Below the pieces are notes generated by a model that was given only the letters and a program-made list of their open reading frames with translations, ran no database searches and had not been told where the DNA came from. From Silene conica (lineage: Eukaryota; Streptophyta; Magnoliopsida; Caryophyllales; Caryophyllaceae), in NCBI GenBank assembly GCA_029255685.2, contig CM055312.2, positions 8,084,649 to 8,148,648 on the forward strand: DNA of 64,000 nucleotides. Reading direction: 5' to 3'. The position numbers were made by a program, and so were the translations under genes. Within the stretch, counting starts at the first letter, position 1. Every line of letters begins with the position of its first letter. Below, in pieces: positions 1-10,900 of the stretch.

Positions 1-603
1 TGAAGGACCGAAGGCTAAACTCCTTATCAAATCATCTTGGATATTGAACTCAAGCACATGGTTCAGAAACCATTTTGGGAATTTGTCTTCATGTTTATCC
101 CAAACATCATCCCTACTTACATTAGGATGTTCCTTAATGAAATCATCCACAAACTTCGTTTCATATGGCTCTAAGATCTCGCTATTTGATAGAACGTATA
201 AGTGAGCACGATTGTATTCCTTGTCATCCAAATATCTCGTTCCACCTTTAGAGGAACAACCTTCACCATCTTGAGTTTGAAAAAAACTCGGGTATACTTG
301 TATCAACTTCATCTGCTTCATCAAGATTCAAGTTTTTTGCTTTGGTTTCTATATGTTTTTCAAAGTAGAGAGAACAAAAATTTGCAATCTCTTCCGTTAA
401 ATAGGCATTGCATATAGAACCTTCAATCTTTGCTTTGTTTCCAATCTTTTTCTTCAAATGATTAAGAAACCTATATATAATTCATTACGTTGTTGTTAAT
501 TAAAGTTTGTAATATATTAGTTAATCTAAAATTTCAAAAATATGTAATACTCTTAGTATATTACCTTTCAAATGGATACATCCATCTATATTGAACGGGT
601 CCT
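1..603 (-). pseudogene. CACTA TNP2-type protein, DUF4218-like C-terminal region, frameshifted
   Basis: Reading right to left, 565-603 encodes YRWMYPFE, which heads the DUF4218 domain of plant CACTA proteins. A canonical GT-AG intron appears to lie at 471-564. The next exon gives LKKKIGNKAKIEGSI, then AYLTEEIANFCSLYF, a strong DUF4218 signature. Around 280-290 a run of T on the coding strand carries a frameshift: the frame with EFFSNSRW stops at 263, and the adjacent frame continues with GGTRYLDDKEYNRAHLY, then HPNVSRDDVWDKHEDKFPKW to the window edge. The exon-intron structure is preserved although the frame is broken. The N-terminal neighbour at 695-1060 belongs to the same gene. Confidence 0.78.
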
Positions 604-694
604 CCAACTTTGGCTTCGTAGGGCAAATGGACCGGTAGATGCTCCATTGAGTTGAAAAATGAAGGGGGAAAGATCATCTCAAGCTTACATAATA

Positions 695-1060
695 TTAGTG
701 GTATTTGATCTTCAAGGCATCAACAACCATATCTCTATATGGGTTATCGTCAACATGTTCGATGTGAGGTTGTTCGTGATTTGGGGAATAGGCTTCTCCA
801 TGAGAAATCCAATTATAATAATTTGGACGAAACCCATTTGTGTAGAGATGTTCTTGTACCTCAATGACATATATGTATTTCATATTTCGACATTTGCTAC
901 AAGGACACCTAAGTTTATTTTCTAACGAGTCATATTCCTCTTGTTGCTTAGCAAACTCAATAAACTCGGCAACCCCCTCTATAAACCTAGCATTAGAACG
1001 TCTCTTCTTAATATCTAATAACCCTCCATCATACATCCATGAACGTTCCAATCTCTTCAT
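695..1060 (-). pseudogene. CACTA transposase N-terminal domain (Transpos_assoc type), remnant
   Basis: The minus-strand reading frame of 121 codons opens with a Met, then has SWMYD, a GVAEFIEFA segment, a CPCSKCRN cysteine cluster, and HLYTNGF...YYNWISHGE. This is the N-terminal 'transposase-associated' domain found in plant CACTA TNP2-like proteins, where the Cys pairs probably bind zinc. In family members a long Transposase_21 catalytic domain follows. Here the frame ends and, within about 100 bp, sequence of the much later DUF4218 region begins, so the catalytic core is missing. The product would not be a working transposase. The start is the Met just upstream of the conserved SWMYD motif. 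Confidence 0.8.
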
Positions 1061-1739
1061 TTTAATCTAAACAAAAAAACCCAAAAAACAATTTTCAACA
1101 CTAAAATTACATATATCTAAATTAAAATTACACTCACTTAATTGAAGAACAACCTCAATCACATAATAATAACAATTTATTAACAACAAGTTCCAATTAT
1201 ACAATTAACCACAAACTTATAAGCTAATTTAAGACGGTCTTAATAAGCTAGTATAATCTAACTAACATCCTAATAAGCTATTAAACATCCTAATCGACTA
1301 CTTTAATCTAATTAACCAACATCAATAAGGCTAACAACATCATCATCTTCAAACTTCTTATAAACCCTAACCCACAATTATCTAATTAATATGCTAATTG
1401 GCTTCTAATACCTAATTAATCACAACCTAATAAGCTAAGACGGTCTTAATAACCTACTACAATCACTAAATGCACAAAACAAACCAACAATCAAACAAAA
1501 AATTGAAATTGAAATTGAAATACAAAAGAGTATACAAACCTTAAATGGGTTGAATGAAGGTGAGAACAAGTAGGGTGGTGGTGGTGGTGGCCGGAATCCG
1601 GTGACAGTGGTGTTGAGGGTGGCCGGAACACGTAGGGTAGGGTGGTGGTGGTGGTGGTTTTCGCAAGTTGGTGAGGATTCGTGTGTTTGTGTGTTTGTGT
1701 GTTTGTGTAATTGCGAATAAGGAGAGGGACTGAACTGCG

Positions 1740-2005
1740 GTTCTGTTTCTATATCGCAAATTGGCGACGGATACGTGAAATTGGCGACAGACTATTTCAG
1801 TCGCCAAATTTAGCGACGGCTTTTCTGTCGCCAAATTGTAAAATCAGTCGCCCGATTGTGTCGGTAGTGGGAAATTTGGGGAAAAAGTTCAGTCGCCAAA
1901 TTGGCGACTAATTTCAGTCGCCCGAGTATTTATTTAGTCGCCAAATTGGCGACAGACCATTGCAGTCGCCAAATATTGTCGCCCGGTTCAGTTTTTCTTG
2001 TAGTG
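1740..2005. repeat. CACTA sub-terminal repeats and terminal inverted repeat
   Basis: Multiple direct and inverted copies of 'aaTTGGCGACt' and 'CAGTCGCC' lie within 265 bp, ending in the 15-bp terminal inverted repeat at 1991-2005. In En/Spm such sub-terminal repeats are binding sites for the TNPA-type protein. The repeat field contains unrelated open frames on both strands that I do not regard as genes. Confidence 0.8.
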
Positions 2006-2977
2006 TAATCATCAAACACTTTTCTTTAGTTTTATATTTTGTTCTTCATCAATCTTTCAACATTAATCAATAAAGCTTGTTCTTTTCCGCCTTAATCCTT
2101 ATTTCCGGTAATTCCTCTTTTAATTTATGTTTTATTATTGTTAGTTTATAATTATTGCATACGGTTAGGTTAGAATCCCAAGCCTTTATTATTATTGCAT
2201 GTTTAGATTGATGTTCTTTATAAATTCCATGTTTATTCCTACTTTTATTTTTGTTTCAATAGTTATGAGTAGCTAATTTCATATGTTAGGATGTAGGGAG
2301 TAAATATGCATAGGTAGTATAATTCCCGAATTGACATGTCGCAGGCAGGAGGTCGACCGACCACCATTACAGGTCGGCCGACCGACTCGTGTTCGAATTC
2401 TGTTTCGCTTTTATTTGTAGACTATAATAACCTACAATGAGACCAAAAGGAGACTTGTAGGATGTTAGTATTAACCCACCCAAGATTGAGAGATTTGGGA
2501 AGGGCATTGGTTTACATCTTAAGACGGATAGGTTACTTAAGACTGAAAGGTTTGTGACCTAGAATTTAGGAATCACCCTTATTGTTGACACCCAATAATT
2601 GTGAGACCTAGGAACTAATAGCATAGACCGAAAGGAGCTATTAGGTAGCATAGACCTAAAGGATATGTTACACCCCTTACGCGACTGCAATACATGTTGA
2701 CTTAGGATTTATATTATCTTAGCTATTTATTACCCAAACATCCTAGCATCTCTTTCATCATAGTTTATTCTCATCTTTATTTACTTGTTTTATTTTATAT
2801 TTGTTTTAGATTTAGCAACAACCAATCAAACCCCCTCTCTTTATTATTATTTTATAGATTAAAAATTAGCAAACGGAATTAACCTTGTCTCTCTGTGGTT
2901 CGACCCTTACTATCACTATCTATAGTTTTAGTTTGGTTTATAAATTTTATCTTTAACACCCACAACGACGGGTATCA
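2006..2977 (+). mobile_element. Gypsy-type LTR fragment (3' part of an LTR)
   Basis: The sequence just before 2977 has the usual end of plant Ty3/gypsy LTRs: 'CTCTGTGGTTCGACCC', a 'TTTGGTTTATAAATTTTATC' stretch, and a terminal GGTATCA. About 600 bp upstream, near 2350-2386, is a pair of palindromic blocks (GGTCGACCGACC and GGTCGGCCGACCGAC). No primer binding site follows position 2977, so this is a solo or 3' LTR remnant. Its 5' end appears to be cut by the CACTA end at 2005. No protein domains are present. Confidence 0.6.
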
Positions 2978-3335
2978 AGTGCTAATATTGTTCAGCAAAT
3001 TCAAGTTCATGTTACTTCCAGGATGTTTCATAGCACTCTTGGATTGGATGAACGAAGTGTTATGCGACAACTTTTGTAGTTTATGTTTTATAGGGTCAGA
3101 TGGCTTGTGCTACTCTAGGCCTTACCAGTTTTTTCACATTGCAAACCCTTTGCAATGTTTTTCTGGTATTATGACAGTTTTTAATGTCTAGTTTATTTTT
3201 TTACCCCTAAAAGGGGTTTTTTTAGGAAGGGAGCTATTCTGGTTTCCTTATAGTTTAGTCTTGGGGTCTTGTATTGTCACTCCTATTTTTAATGATATAA
3301 GATCCTTTGCTTTTCTGCAAAAAAAAAAAAAAAAA
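2978..3335 (+). mobile_element. 5'-truncated LINE 3' end with poly(A)
   Basis: One frame reads QQIQVHVTSRMFHSTLGLDERSVM and then stops, resembling the C-terminus of a plant LINE ORF2. It is followed by a 3' UTR-like stretch and a 17-A tail at 3319-3335. I found no clear target duplication. Assignment rests mainly on the tail and position. Confidence 0.45.
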
Positions 3336-4024
3336 TCCATTAATATAATAAATAAGTGAATTAAATTAATTTATAGATAAATAATTTAGATCAATGTCAT
3401 GTAATAATAAATAGTTAATCTATGTCACATAAATTTTCCATGTCACATTAAAAATATGTCATGTCACAATTAAATATGTCATGTCACATTAAAATTTGCC
3501 ATGTTACATTAAAACCCTTTTAATTAAATTTTATAAATTAAATATGTTATGTCGCAAATCCAATTTTATTCTATGAGAAAAAAAATGATTTAAAAGAAAA
3601 CAATAAATTCCAAATAAAACATACATTTGAAAGTTCATGAAATACTAATTTTTTTGCTAGGATATAGTATGTATTGGGTGAAGGGAATAGAGAATTTTTT
3701 TTGCTAGGATATAGTCTTGTTTATCTCATGAACCATCCTACAAAAAAAAACATTGAGTATTAATAATGGACAAAATGGTCGAATTTGATTCATATGTAAT
3801 ATTAACCTTATCTTTATTTATTTAAGTTTTCCTTTAAATAATGAAACATTAATAATGGACAAAATGGTCGAATTTGATTCATATGTAATATTAACCTTAT
3901 CTTTATTTATTTAAGTTTTCCTTTAAATAATGAAAGAGATATGACATTGAGTTATAAAGAATGTAAAGTATATTTACCTTTAAATAGGAGAACACCACAA
4001 TCTTGATAACTCCTAAATGAGAAC
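3336..4024. other. AT-rich spacer with short repeats
   Basis: No coding signal. It holds repeated 'tgtcaTGTCACATTAAAA' motifs at 3430-3510, two copies of 'TTTGCTAGGATATAGT' near 3652 and 3701, and an 89-bp tandem duplication annotated separately. Confidence 0.7.
3759..3936. repeat. Tandem duplication, two copies of 89 bp
   Basis: The unit starting 'ATTAATAATGGACAAAATGG' at 3759 is repeated at 3848 with no obvious mismatch through 'TTCCTTTAAATAATGAAA'. The near-identity points to a recent duplication. Confidence 0.9.
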
Positions 4025-6892
4025 AAAACAACACTTAAAATTTTTCCATGATGCAGTAAGTCCAAAAAAATCCTTCAAGTTTCTCAACTGCTGGGCAGAT
4101 CACCCCCAATTCATACCACTGGTTACTCAAGCTTCGAGCACAAGGTGTAGGGGTAACAAAATGTATCGTCTTATGGCTAAATTGAAAGAAGTCAGGAAGA
4201 GCCTCAAAAACTTACATCAATGCCACTTTTCCAACATCAGTGAAAGGGTGCAGGAAAAGAGAGATGAACTGGCTATCTGTTTTCAGAACCTTCAATTAAA
4301 CCCACTCTCACCTGAGCATATTGCAAGGGAATCAAGTGCTGCAGCTCAATTTCAGGAATTAAAAGAGGCTGAAATGAAAACCCTATCCCAAAGAGCTAAA
4401 CTCCATCATCTCACTCACACTGATACTAACTCAAAGTATTTTTTTTAGCAGAATTAAGGAAAGGCAACAACACCAAATGATTGGGGAAATTACTGGTTAT
4501 GATGGCACTACTCATAAAGGGATACATGGAGTGGGTGAAGCTTTTGTTGAATACTACACTCTGCAATTTGGTAATGTTGTTCCAGTACAGCAAATCCCTG
4601 CTGACATCATCTCTAATGGGCCAACTGTTGCTAGTGAAGACTTTAGCAGTCTGGTCAGACCTGTCACTAATGCTGAGATCAAGCAAGCTTTATTTGCAAT
4701 AGATTCTAACAAAAGCCCTGGACTAGATGGCTTCTCTGCTGGTTTTTTTAAGGCAGCTTGGGACATTGTTGGATCTGAGTCCTGTGCTGCAATTGAAGAG
4801 TTTTTCATAACTGGGTTTCTTCCCAAGCAGGCAAATGTTACACTGGTAACACTAATACCAAAGAAAGATACGCCACAAACTGTTAAAGACTTCAGACCTA
4901 TCTCTTGTTGTTCCATCATATATAAAATCATCACCAAAGTTCTGACATTGAGAATGAAGAGTGTCATGCCAAAACTGGTTGGTCCAGAGCAAGCTGCCTT
5001 TGTGCAAAATAGGAATATTTTTGAAAGTATTATGCTTACTCAGGGGTTGTTGAAAGGATATGCAAGGAAACATCTAACTCCAAGGTGTATGCTCAAAGTA
5101 GACATAAGTAAAGCATTTGATACTGTTCAGTGGCCATTTTTGAAAGATATATGCTCGCTCAATTAAACTTCCCTACACCTTTCATTACTTGGATCATGAG
5201 CTGTGTCACTGGCTCTTAGTTCACCCTGAATGTTAATGGTTCTCATCATGGGTTTTTCAAAGGTAGAAGTGGAGTAAGGCAAGGAGACCCCTTGTCTCCT
5301 TATCTCTTTGTACTTAGCATGGAGATTCTGTCCAGAAGATTGAGGACTATGTGTCATACCCCTCAGGTTTCACATCATCCTAAGCTAGTGTTCCAGATTA
5401 AATCTCACCCATCTTGTCTTTGTTGATGATCTCATGATCTTCACAAGAGGTGACTTGCCCTCTGTCCAGGCTGCTGTAGGCATTCTAACTAGTTTCTCTC
5501 AATGGTCTGGTTTAGCCCCTAATTTGGAGAAAACTGAAGCATATATAGGTGGTGCACACAGTACAATCAAAGAAGCTATTCTCACCACTATTGGCATCAA
5601 AGCAGGCACCTTTCCTTTCAGATATCTAGGGATCCCTATCAATCACTCTGGGCTTAAAAATGATATGTACAACCCTCTCATTGTGAAAGTTCGAAACCTC
5701 CTGAACAAACTCAATAAATTTCACCAATCCTATGCAGGGAAGGTGCTCATTATCAACACAGTCCTTTTTGGACTGAAAAACTTTTGGAGTGCTAGTTTAT
5801 TAATGCCAGTGGGTGTTTGCAAGCTTATAGAGAAGCCCAGCAGAGATATTCTATGGGGCAGACATAATGGTACTAAGAAGATGATCTTTAAATCATGGGA
5901 GAGCATTTGTAAACCATGGGATGAAGGGGGTTTTCAGATCACTGATCTGCCTACCTGGAATAGAGCTGCATTGCTCAAATGGCTTAAGCATCTTGACACA
6001 AGTACTGGAACTATCTAGACCAAGTGGGTAAGAGAATATTATCTATCCAGCTCTAGCATTTGGGATCTTAATCTGAAATCCCATTATCCCTCATGCCTAA
6101 GGGACATTCTACATGTTAGGGATGAATATGCTTGTAAGTTAGGTGGTATGCAGGTTGTCCAAGCCCTGCTGCGGCAGTGCATTATCAAAGGGAAATTTTC
6201 AGTCAAACTTGCATATGATAGAATCAGAGATCACTGGCCTCAGCTTCCCATGTTTAAGGCAATTCAACAACACAAGGGAGTGTCATCACATTAGGTTTGC
6301 TTAATGATGGCTGTGCAACAGAAGTTATCCACCATGGACCTTCTACAAACCAGAGGTCTTACTCTTATCAATAGATGTTATCTTTGCAAGGAAGCAGCTG
6401 AATCCAATCAACACCTATTCTTCCATTGCAAGTTCACTCGTTCTGTCCTGCAACATCTCAAGTCTTGGCTCAATCTAAAAATAGGTAGTACTGATGTCTC
6501 AGTCATCCTATGCTGGATCAATGCTCAGAATCATAGAAGGCATTGGAGAAGCAAATGGTTAAGCTGTGGCATTGGTCATCTTGTTTACTCTATATGGTAG
6601 GAGAGGAACTTCAGAGCTTTTGGGCATGGGGAACGAACCCAACATGCTATCATACAGGATATACAAGTCAACACCCAAGCAATCCTTTTACATCAGTCTG
6701 CAGGAGCCTTTCATGGGGCCATATTGGAGGCTTTACATGTAAATGTTTAAGAACATTCTATATTGTACCAATTGTATAGGGGCTATATCTTTTTGTAAGC
6801 CAAATCTCATGTAATTCCTTTTTTTTGGAAAATATATGAGAAAATATCTTCTTGCAAAAAAAAAAAAAAAAAAAAAAAACAACACTTAAAAT
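4025..6892 (+). mobile_element. LINE (non-LTR retrotransposon), 5'-truncated, with target-site duplication and poly(A)
   Basis: A direct repeat AAAACAACACTTAAAAT sits at 4025-4041 and again at 6876-6892, immediately after a run of 24 A at 6856-6879. A long, variable TSD plus a poly(A) tail is the signature of target-primed reverse transcription. The body encodes the second ORF of an L1-type plant LINE without the endonuclease, so the copy was truncated on insertion. The TSD is perfect although the coding frame has decayed. Confidence 0.92.
4060..6735 (+). pseudogene. LINE ORF2 remnant: reverse transcriptase and zinc-finger region
   Basis: Segments of an L1-type reverse transcriptase occur in order in three frames. 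4060-4448 gives the region before the polymerase (LKEVRKSLKNLH...THTDTNSKYFF). A T-run at 4439-4448 shifts the frame. 4477-5166 carries SPGLDGFSAGFFK, DFRPISCC, GPEQAAFV and the catalytic-aspartate motif VDISKAFD. 5263-5340 carries [13 protein letters not shown]. Near 5420 the second catalytic motif reads FVDD instead of the usual FADD. 5434-6018 carries the thumb-like region (FRYLGIPI). 6304-6600 resembles the C-terminal zinc-binding reverse-transcriptase region (CYLCKEAAESNQHLFFHC). Several stops and frameshifts make it non-functional. Confidence 0.88.
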
Positions 6893-7777
6893 AGGAAATT
6901 TAAAAATAAATAAATAATTAATTAATTTAAAAACTTAATACAATTACCGTACCTTAATATACTTACCTTGATTTTGACACAATCATAAGAAAAATTATTG
7001 ATACGCACAATTATGTTGACGATGGGAGTAAAAAATATATTGGCTTGAATTATATATGGCTCACAAATGTTGTCTTTCGTAAAAAAAATTATAGCCAATT
7101 GAGGATGTGTTTTATGACTTTTGATCATATTTTTATAATATTATCAAATTTAATATATACATAAATATGTAGTAAAGTGTTATAATTTTTGAGCATTAAT
7201 TTTCATTATTAATTAGCAATTTTAATTTATACATAAATATGGATCAAGGAAACATGAAATGTGAAAGGTTGCTTTAATATACATAAATATGTAGTATACT
7301 TGTATTACTTTTGAGCATTATATTTCATTACTAATAAGTTATAAAATTAGAGATTGTAAATTTTTATTTGAAGTTTAACATATTATAGTTTTAAAAATTA
7401 AAAAGGCTAATATTTAATGTTAAGTATGTTATTATTTTCCCTTAATATTTACAAGTTTTTATTTTTTTATAAACGGCGTAAAAATTAGAATTATATGTAT
7501 TTATTTGTTGCTTAAAATATTTTAACAATAAACATCTATATTTTAAATTTATTAGGAAGTTTGATTTTTAATTGTTATTTAATTAATCTAGAATTTTAAA
7601 ATGTCAAAGGTTAATGTTTGTTATGTTATTTACATTAATGTTTTACTATTTTTTTTCATTTTTCTTTCTAAATAAAAAAAATGATGTGGCTCCATGTTAT
7701 GTACTTATGTTTAATAAGTGAGGTGGCTAGGTGACATTATCTACATAGCATTTTAGGTTACCCTTTAATAATATTGT
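6893..7777. other. AT-rich intergenic spacer
   Basis: No coding signal in either strand. It contains repeated 'ATACATAAATATG' phrases (about 7155-7290) but no terminal repeats I could confirm. Confidence 0.6.
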
Positions 7778-8382
7778 ATAAATGTGCATGATTTACCAAT
7801 TATGAAAAAATAAGGTTTCTAAAATTTTGGTTAAATAACGTCTGCCAAACCAAAAAAAAAAAATGGACCCTAACATTTGTAGCCATACTTACATGATATT
7901 CTATTGGAGCAGTCCATTTTACATTCGATTATCAGCCTTGGCCCATAATTTCTCATTACTCATGCATATATTAAAGTTAAAGAAGAGTTAAAATTACGGA
8001 CTACTTTTTTCATATACGGATTTTACTCTTTTATATATATATTTTTTTTATTAATTTTTTAAATTATGCCATTTTTTTCTAAACTATTAAACCTAATCAA
8101 ATTGACTCTTGTACGTATTTTTTTCCTAAAACCGAATGTACTTGCTCTAAAAACTTGAACAATGGATCACCATTTCCAATTAATAAAGTAATTGAATTGT
8201 TTATCGATTAATAATATGTTTTGTTTAAATTATTGGGGTTAGTTTATCAATTAGCAAAATTATTATGTTTAATTGTTCATCTATTATTATGGTTGGATCC
8301 ATTTGATATCTTTAGTTGGTAAATTAATAAGTCGAGCAAATACTAGAAAATTTATAAAACAAAACGTATGTGAAAAAAAGAA

Positions 8383-8846
8383 AACGTATGTGAAAGAATA
8401 AAATTCGTGCGTGAAAAAAGAATGAAAGTACAATATGATGTCGAATAGGTAAAATAACTAGAAAAGTAGAGCTGAGCGACACTTATTTATTTAATAAACA
8501 AAATTTGAAGTACGATTATCTGTTGACGTGTTGACAGAAGTATTGTTAAATCTTTAGTTATTCTCACAAATTAATACTTTAAGTTTATAATGATGACAAT
8601 ATATTTAATACAACGTATGTGAAAGAGTAAAATTCGTATGTCGAAAAAAAAAAGGTACAATATGATGTCGAATAGGTAAAATAACTAGAAAAGTAGAGCT
8701 GAGCGACACTTATTTAGCTAATAAACAAAATTTGAAGTACGATTATCCGTTGACGTGTTGAGAGAAGTATTGTTAAATCTTTAGTTCTTCTCACAAATTA
8801 ATAGTTTAAGTTTATAATGATGACAATATATTTAATATAGGTGGTC
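8383..8846. repeat. Tandem duplication of about 227 bp in the ECA1-like upstream region
   Basis: The block containing 'GATGTCGAATAGGTAAAATA' at 8437 recurs about 227 bp downstream, with the flanking 'acgtatgtgaaagagtaaaattcg' version on each side. The paralogous region at about 50018-50190 has a single copy, so the duplication happened after, or only in, this copy. Confidence 0.85.
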
Positions 8847-8969
8847 CATTATCATAAAATATAAAATTGTCAGCATAATATTTACGGTTAAAATATGTTG
8901 GAATATCTCTTATTAGGCTTGTTTTTTTAAGGATATTTTGCTTGACATCTCATAAATGCATTAAATTTA

Positions 8970-9331
8970 GGGTTATTTCATAGGAATAATCCAACCTATA
9001 CCCCATCTTCTCATATTAATCCCTACTAACGATTAACTGAGAATAATCCAACTTATAACCTCAATTTTCTTTCATTGAACTTTGATTATTTTTAAACTCT
9101 TATTATCGCTAGGCCACCACGTCACCTTCACTTAATTTTTGTACATGAAGAAGGAAAAACAAAAACTAAGTCAGGGTGACGTGCTAGTTTACCGATAATA
9201 AGAGTTTAAAAATAGACAAAATTCAATGAAAGAAAATTGAGGTTATAGGTTGGATTATTCTCAGTTAATCGTTAGTAGGGATTAATATGAGAAGATGGGG
9301 TATAGGTTGGATTATTCCTATGAAATAACCC
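8970..9331. mobile_element. Mutator-type MITE, almost fully palindromic, 9-bp target duplication
   Basis: The 362-bp element starts GGGTTATTTCATAGGAATAA and ends with its reverse complement. The two arms match for roughly 160 bp with few mismatches. It is flanked by TTAAATTTA at 8961-8969 and 9332-9340, a 9-bp duplication typical of Mutator-like elements. The duplicated region at about 51105 shows the unoccupied site, with a single TTAAATTTA. The transcript could fold into one long hairpin. Confidence 0.93.
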
Positions 9332-9710
9332 TTAAATTTACTAGTAGACCTAAATGTATAAGGTTTTGTGATTATTACCATCGGTGTAACACAATCTGAA
9401 AAAATATAATATCATATATTCATAAACGAGTAATTAATTAAAATTGTACGAAATATTAAAACAAATGATTAAAACCAGAGACATTCGATCTTGGATCTTT
9501 AGAGTCACGAGTTCAAATTACTATTTTAATCTTTCTTTATATGTTTACTAATTTTATATCCCGTCATATCATCCAAGAAAAATGCAACAATTATAAAATG
9601 AAATGAGAGGAGAAGAGATATTGAAGCTTTAATTACCTAAAATTAACCAACAAAAACAAATCACATAATATTAACCACAAATTAGTAAAATATGTTTTAC
9701 AAAAGTACAC

Positions 9711-9718
9711 TATAAATA
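9711..9718 (+). promoter_or_regulatory. Probable TATA box of ECA1-like gene, copy 1
   Basis: TATAAATA lies 115 bp upstream of the start codon, and the same sequence and spacing occur in copy 2. The stretch between box and ATG is A-rich and free of other ATGs. Confidence 0.65.
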
Positions 9719-9825
9719 CTCTTTAATTCATCTCAAATATTCAAAACACATTCAATAAACATCCTTCAAATCCAAAAACACAAAGAAAAATAAAAATACT
9801 AGTAAAAAAACACATAAAATTAAAA

Positions 9826-10560
9826 ATGTCGAAAACATTAATTATTTTCAGCTATGTGACCTTGCTAGGCACATTTTTACCCGCAATTTCATCACAAGAA
9901 GCTCCTAGCCCATCATTTATTTACCCTAATCCAGTAATTCCATTGCCCAAAAACCAAGGCGGTAATAACAAATTACCACAAAGTGGGAGTAGTAACCAAT
10001 TAGAATTGCCAGAAGTTACTGAAGAGCAAAAGAAATGTTTAGTTTCATTTGTTAATAAAGGCATGTCAACATGTCTAGAAGACCTAGGCAATTCTTTTGT
10101 CACAAGTAAAATTAACGTGAGACCCGAGTGTTGTTCCGCCCTAGACGGGTTAACCGACCAATGTAGACTCGCGATTCATTTTCAAAATCAGGGTTTCGAA
10201 GACCTTGTTAAAAATTATTGTGCTTCTGGTGGCGCAATGGCTCCTGGAGCAGGGCCTGGGTCGGCTGAGGGTCCAGGAGGTGCAGGAGGATTTCAGGACG
10301 GGTCATTCCCTGATATGACCGGGCAAATGGATGCAGGATTTGGATCAGCATTTGCGCCTGGACCATCTGAAGGCCCAAGTTCTTATGAGCCATTAGAAGG
10401 ATCTGATGTGCCGCCTAGTTTGGTTGACGAGCCGGCCTCTGGTGAAGCAACAGAAGATGTTGGACATATTATTGAAAATGCAACCCCAGTTAACAATGAA
10501 GCTGTAGGAGAAGATCAAGAAGTTGAACAGGGTGGTGAAGCTTCAGAGGGCCATTATTAA
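9826..10560 (+). CDS. Secreted prolamin-like (ECA1 gametogenesis-related) protein, copy 1
   Basis: The 244-aa protein begins with a signal peptide (hydrophobic residues about 4-20, likely cut after ISSQ near 24). A Pro/Gln-rich linker follows. Residues 68-133 form a compact domain with six cysteines (C71, C83, C102, C103, C113, C132) in the C...C...CC...C...C order of the prolamin-like/ECA1 family (PF05617). Relatives include egg-cell-secreted EC1 proteins, but the family is broad and I would not claim gamete function. Residues 134-244 are an unusual Gly/Pro- then Glu-rich acidic tail without cysteines; many family members end soon after the last Cys. It is a single exon, with the first in-frame Met directly before the signal peptide. 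The encoded protein is identical to that of the copy at 51602-52336. Confidence 0.92.
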   Translation: MSKTLIIFSYVTLLGTFLPAISSQEAPSPSFIYPNPVIPLPKNQGGNNKLPQSGSSNQLELPEVTEEQKKCLVSFVNKGMSTCLEDLGNSFVTSKINVRPECCSALDGLTDQCRLAIHFQNQGFEDLVKNYCASGGAMAPGAGPGSAEGPGGAGGFQDGSFPDMTGQMDAGFGSAFAPGPSEGPSSYEPLEGSDVPPSLVDEPASGEATEDVGHIIENATPVNNEAVGEDQEVEQGGEASEGHY

Positions 10561-10651
10561 TTTTGATTCATCATATTTTAATGTAAACCCGTCTTACTCA
10601 AGTCGAGACTGGCTCTATATTTGCTATATAGCGGAGGCATTAAAGCAGTTG

Positions 10652-10900
10652 TTTTTTTTTTCTTGGTGACGAGGGAACCCGCAACCGCTACTTTCGGTGC
10701 GCACTAGATAAACCCTCGGGTATATATAATAGCCTGCAAACCACATACACCAGGTAAACCACCGATGGTGACAGACTGACAGACTCGAAGTCTATTTAGG
10801 CATGGACTCGGGCCAATAATGCTCCACAAGATTTTTGTTCTTGGGAGGCTTAAACCTAGGTGTCCTGGGAATTTCACCCAAGTTTTAACCACTAGAAAAT
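10652..10900 (-). mobile_element. tRNA-derived SINE, minus strand
   Basis: Read on the minus strand, an A-box-like AGTGGTTAAAACTTGGG is followed about 35 bp later by a weak B-box GGTTTAAGCC. The body ends in 'CCCTCGTCACCAAG' plus an A-rich tail at 10652-10661. The 3' end resembles that of the SINE-like sequence at 42370-42570 (CCCTCGTCGTC then A-run). It begins about 90 bp after the ECA1-like stop codon and is absent from the other copy, where homology has already ended. Confidence 0.6.

Larger units (their letters stand above)
1..2005 (-). mobile_element. CACTA (En/Spm-like) DNA transposon, terminal part, runs off the left edge
   Basis: The right boundary is a CACTA terminal inverted repeat: positions 1991-2005 read CACTACAAGAAAAAC on the minus strand. 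Next to it (about 1740-1990) is a field of short sub-terminal repeats built on 'TTGGCGAC' and 'CAGTCGCC' in both orientations, typical of CACTA ends. The inside encodes remnants of a TNP2-type transposase on the minus strand, reading away from this end. The other terminus is outside the window. CACTA elements move by cut and paste and leave 3-bp target duplications; I cannot check the duplication with only one end. The coding part is internally deleted and frameshifted, so this copy is probably non-autonomous. Confidence 0.85.
7778..10582 (+). repeat. Segmental duplication, copy 1 (partner at 49421-52350)
   Basis: From about 'aaatgtgcatgatttaccaa' to just after the ECA1-like stop codon this block matches 49421-52350 in the same orientation. 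Differences are substitutions plus a few large events. Copy 1 has a private 227-bp tandem duplication (8383-8846) and a 362-bp MITE (8970-9331). Copy 2 has a private 726-bp insertion (50189-50914). Similarity ends within about 25 bp after the coding region. Identity is much higher close to the gene than in the distal upstream part. Confidence 0.92.

Noticed and set aside
1541..1834. 97-codon minus frame near the CACTA end
   Set aside because: It covers the sub-terminal repeats and a GGT-type simple repeat; no protein family resemblance.
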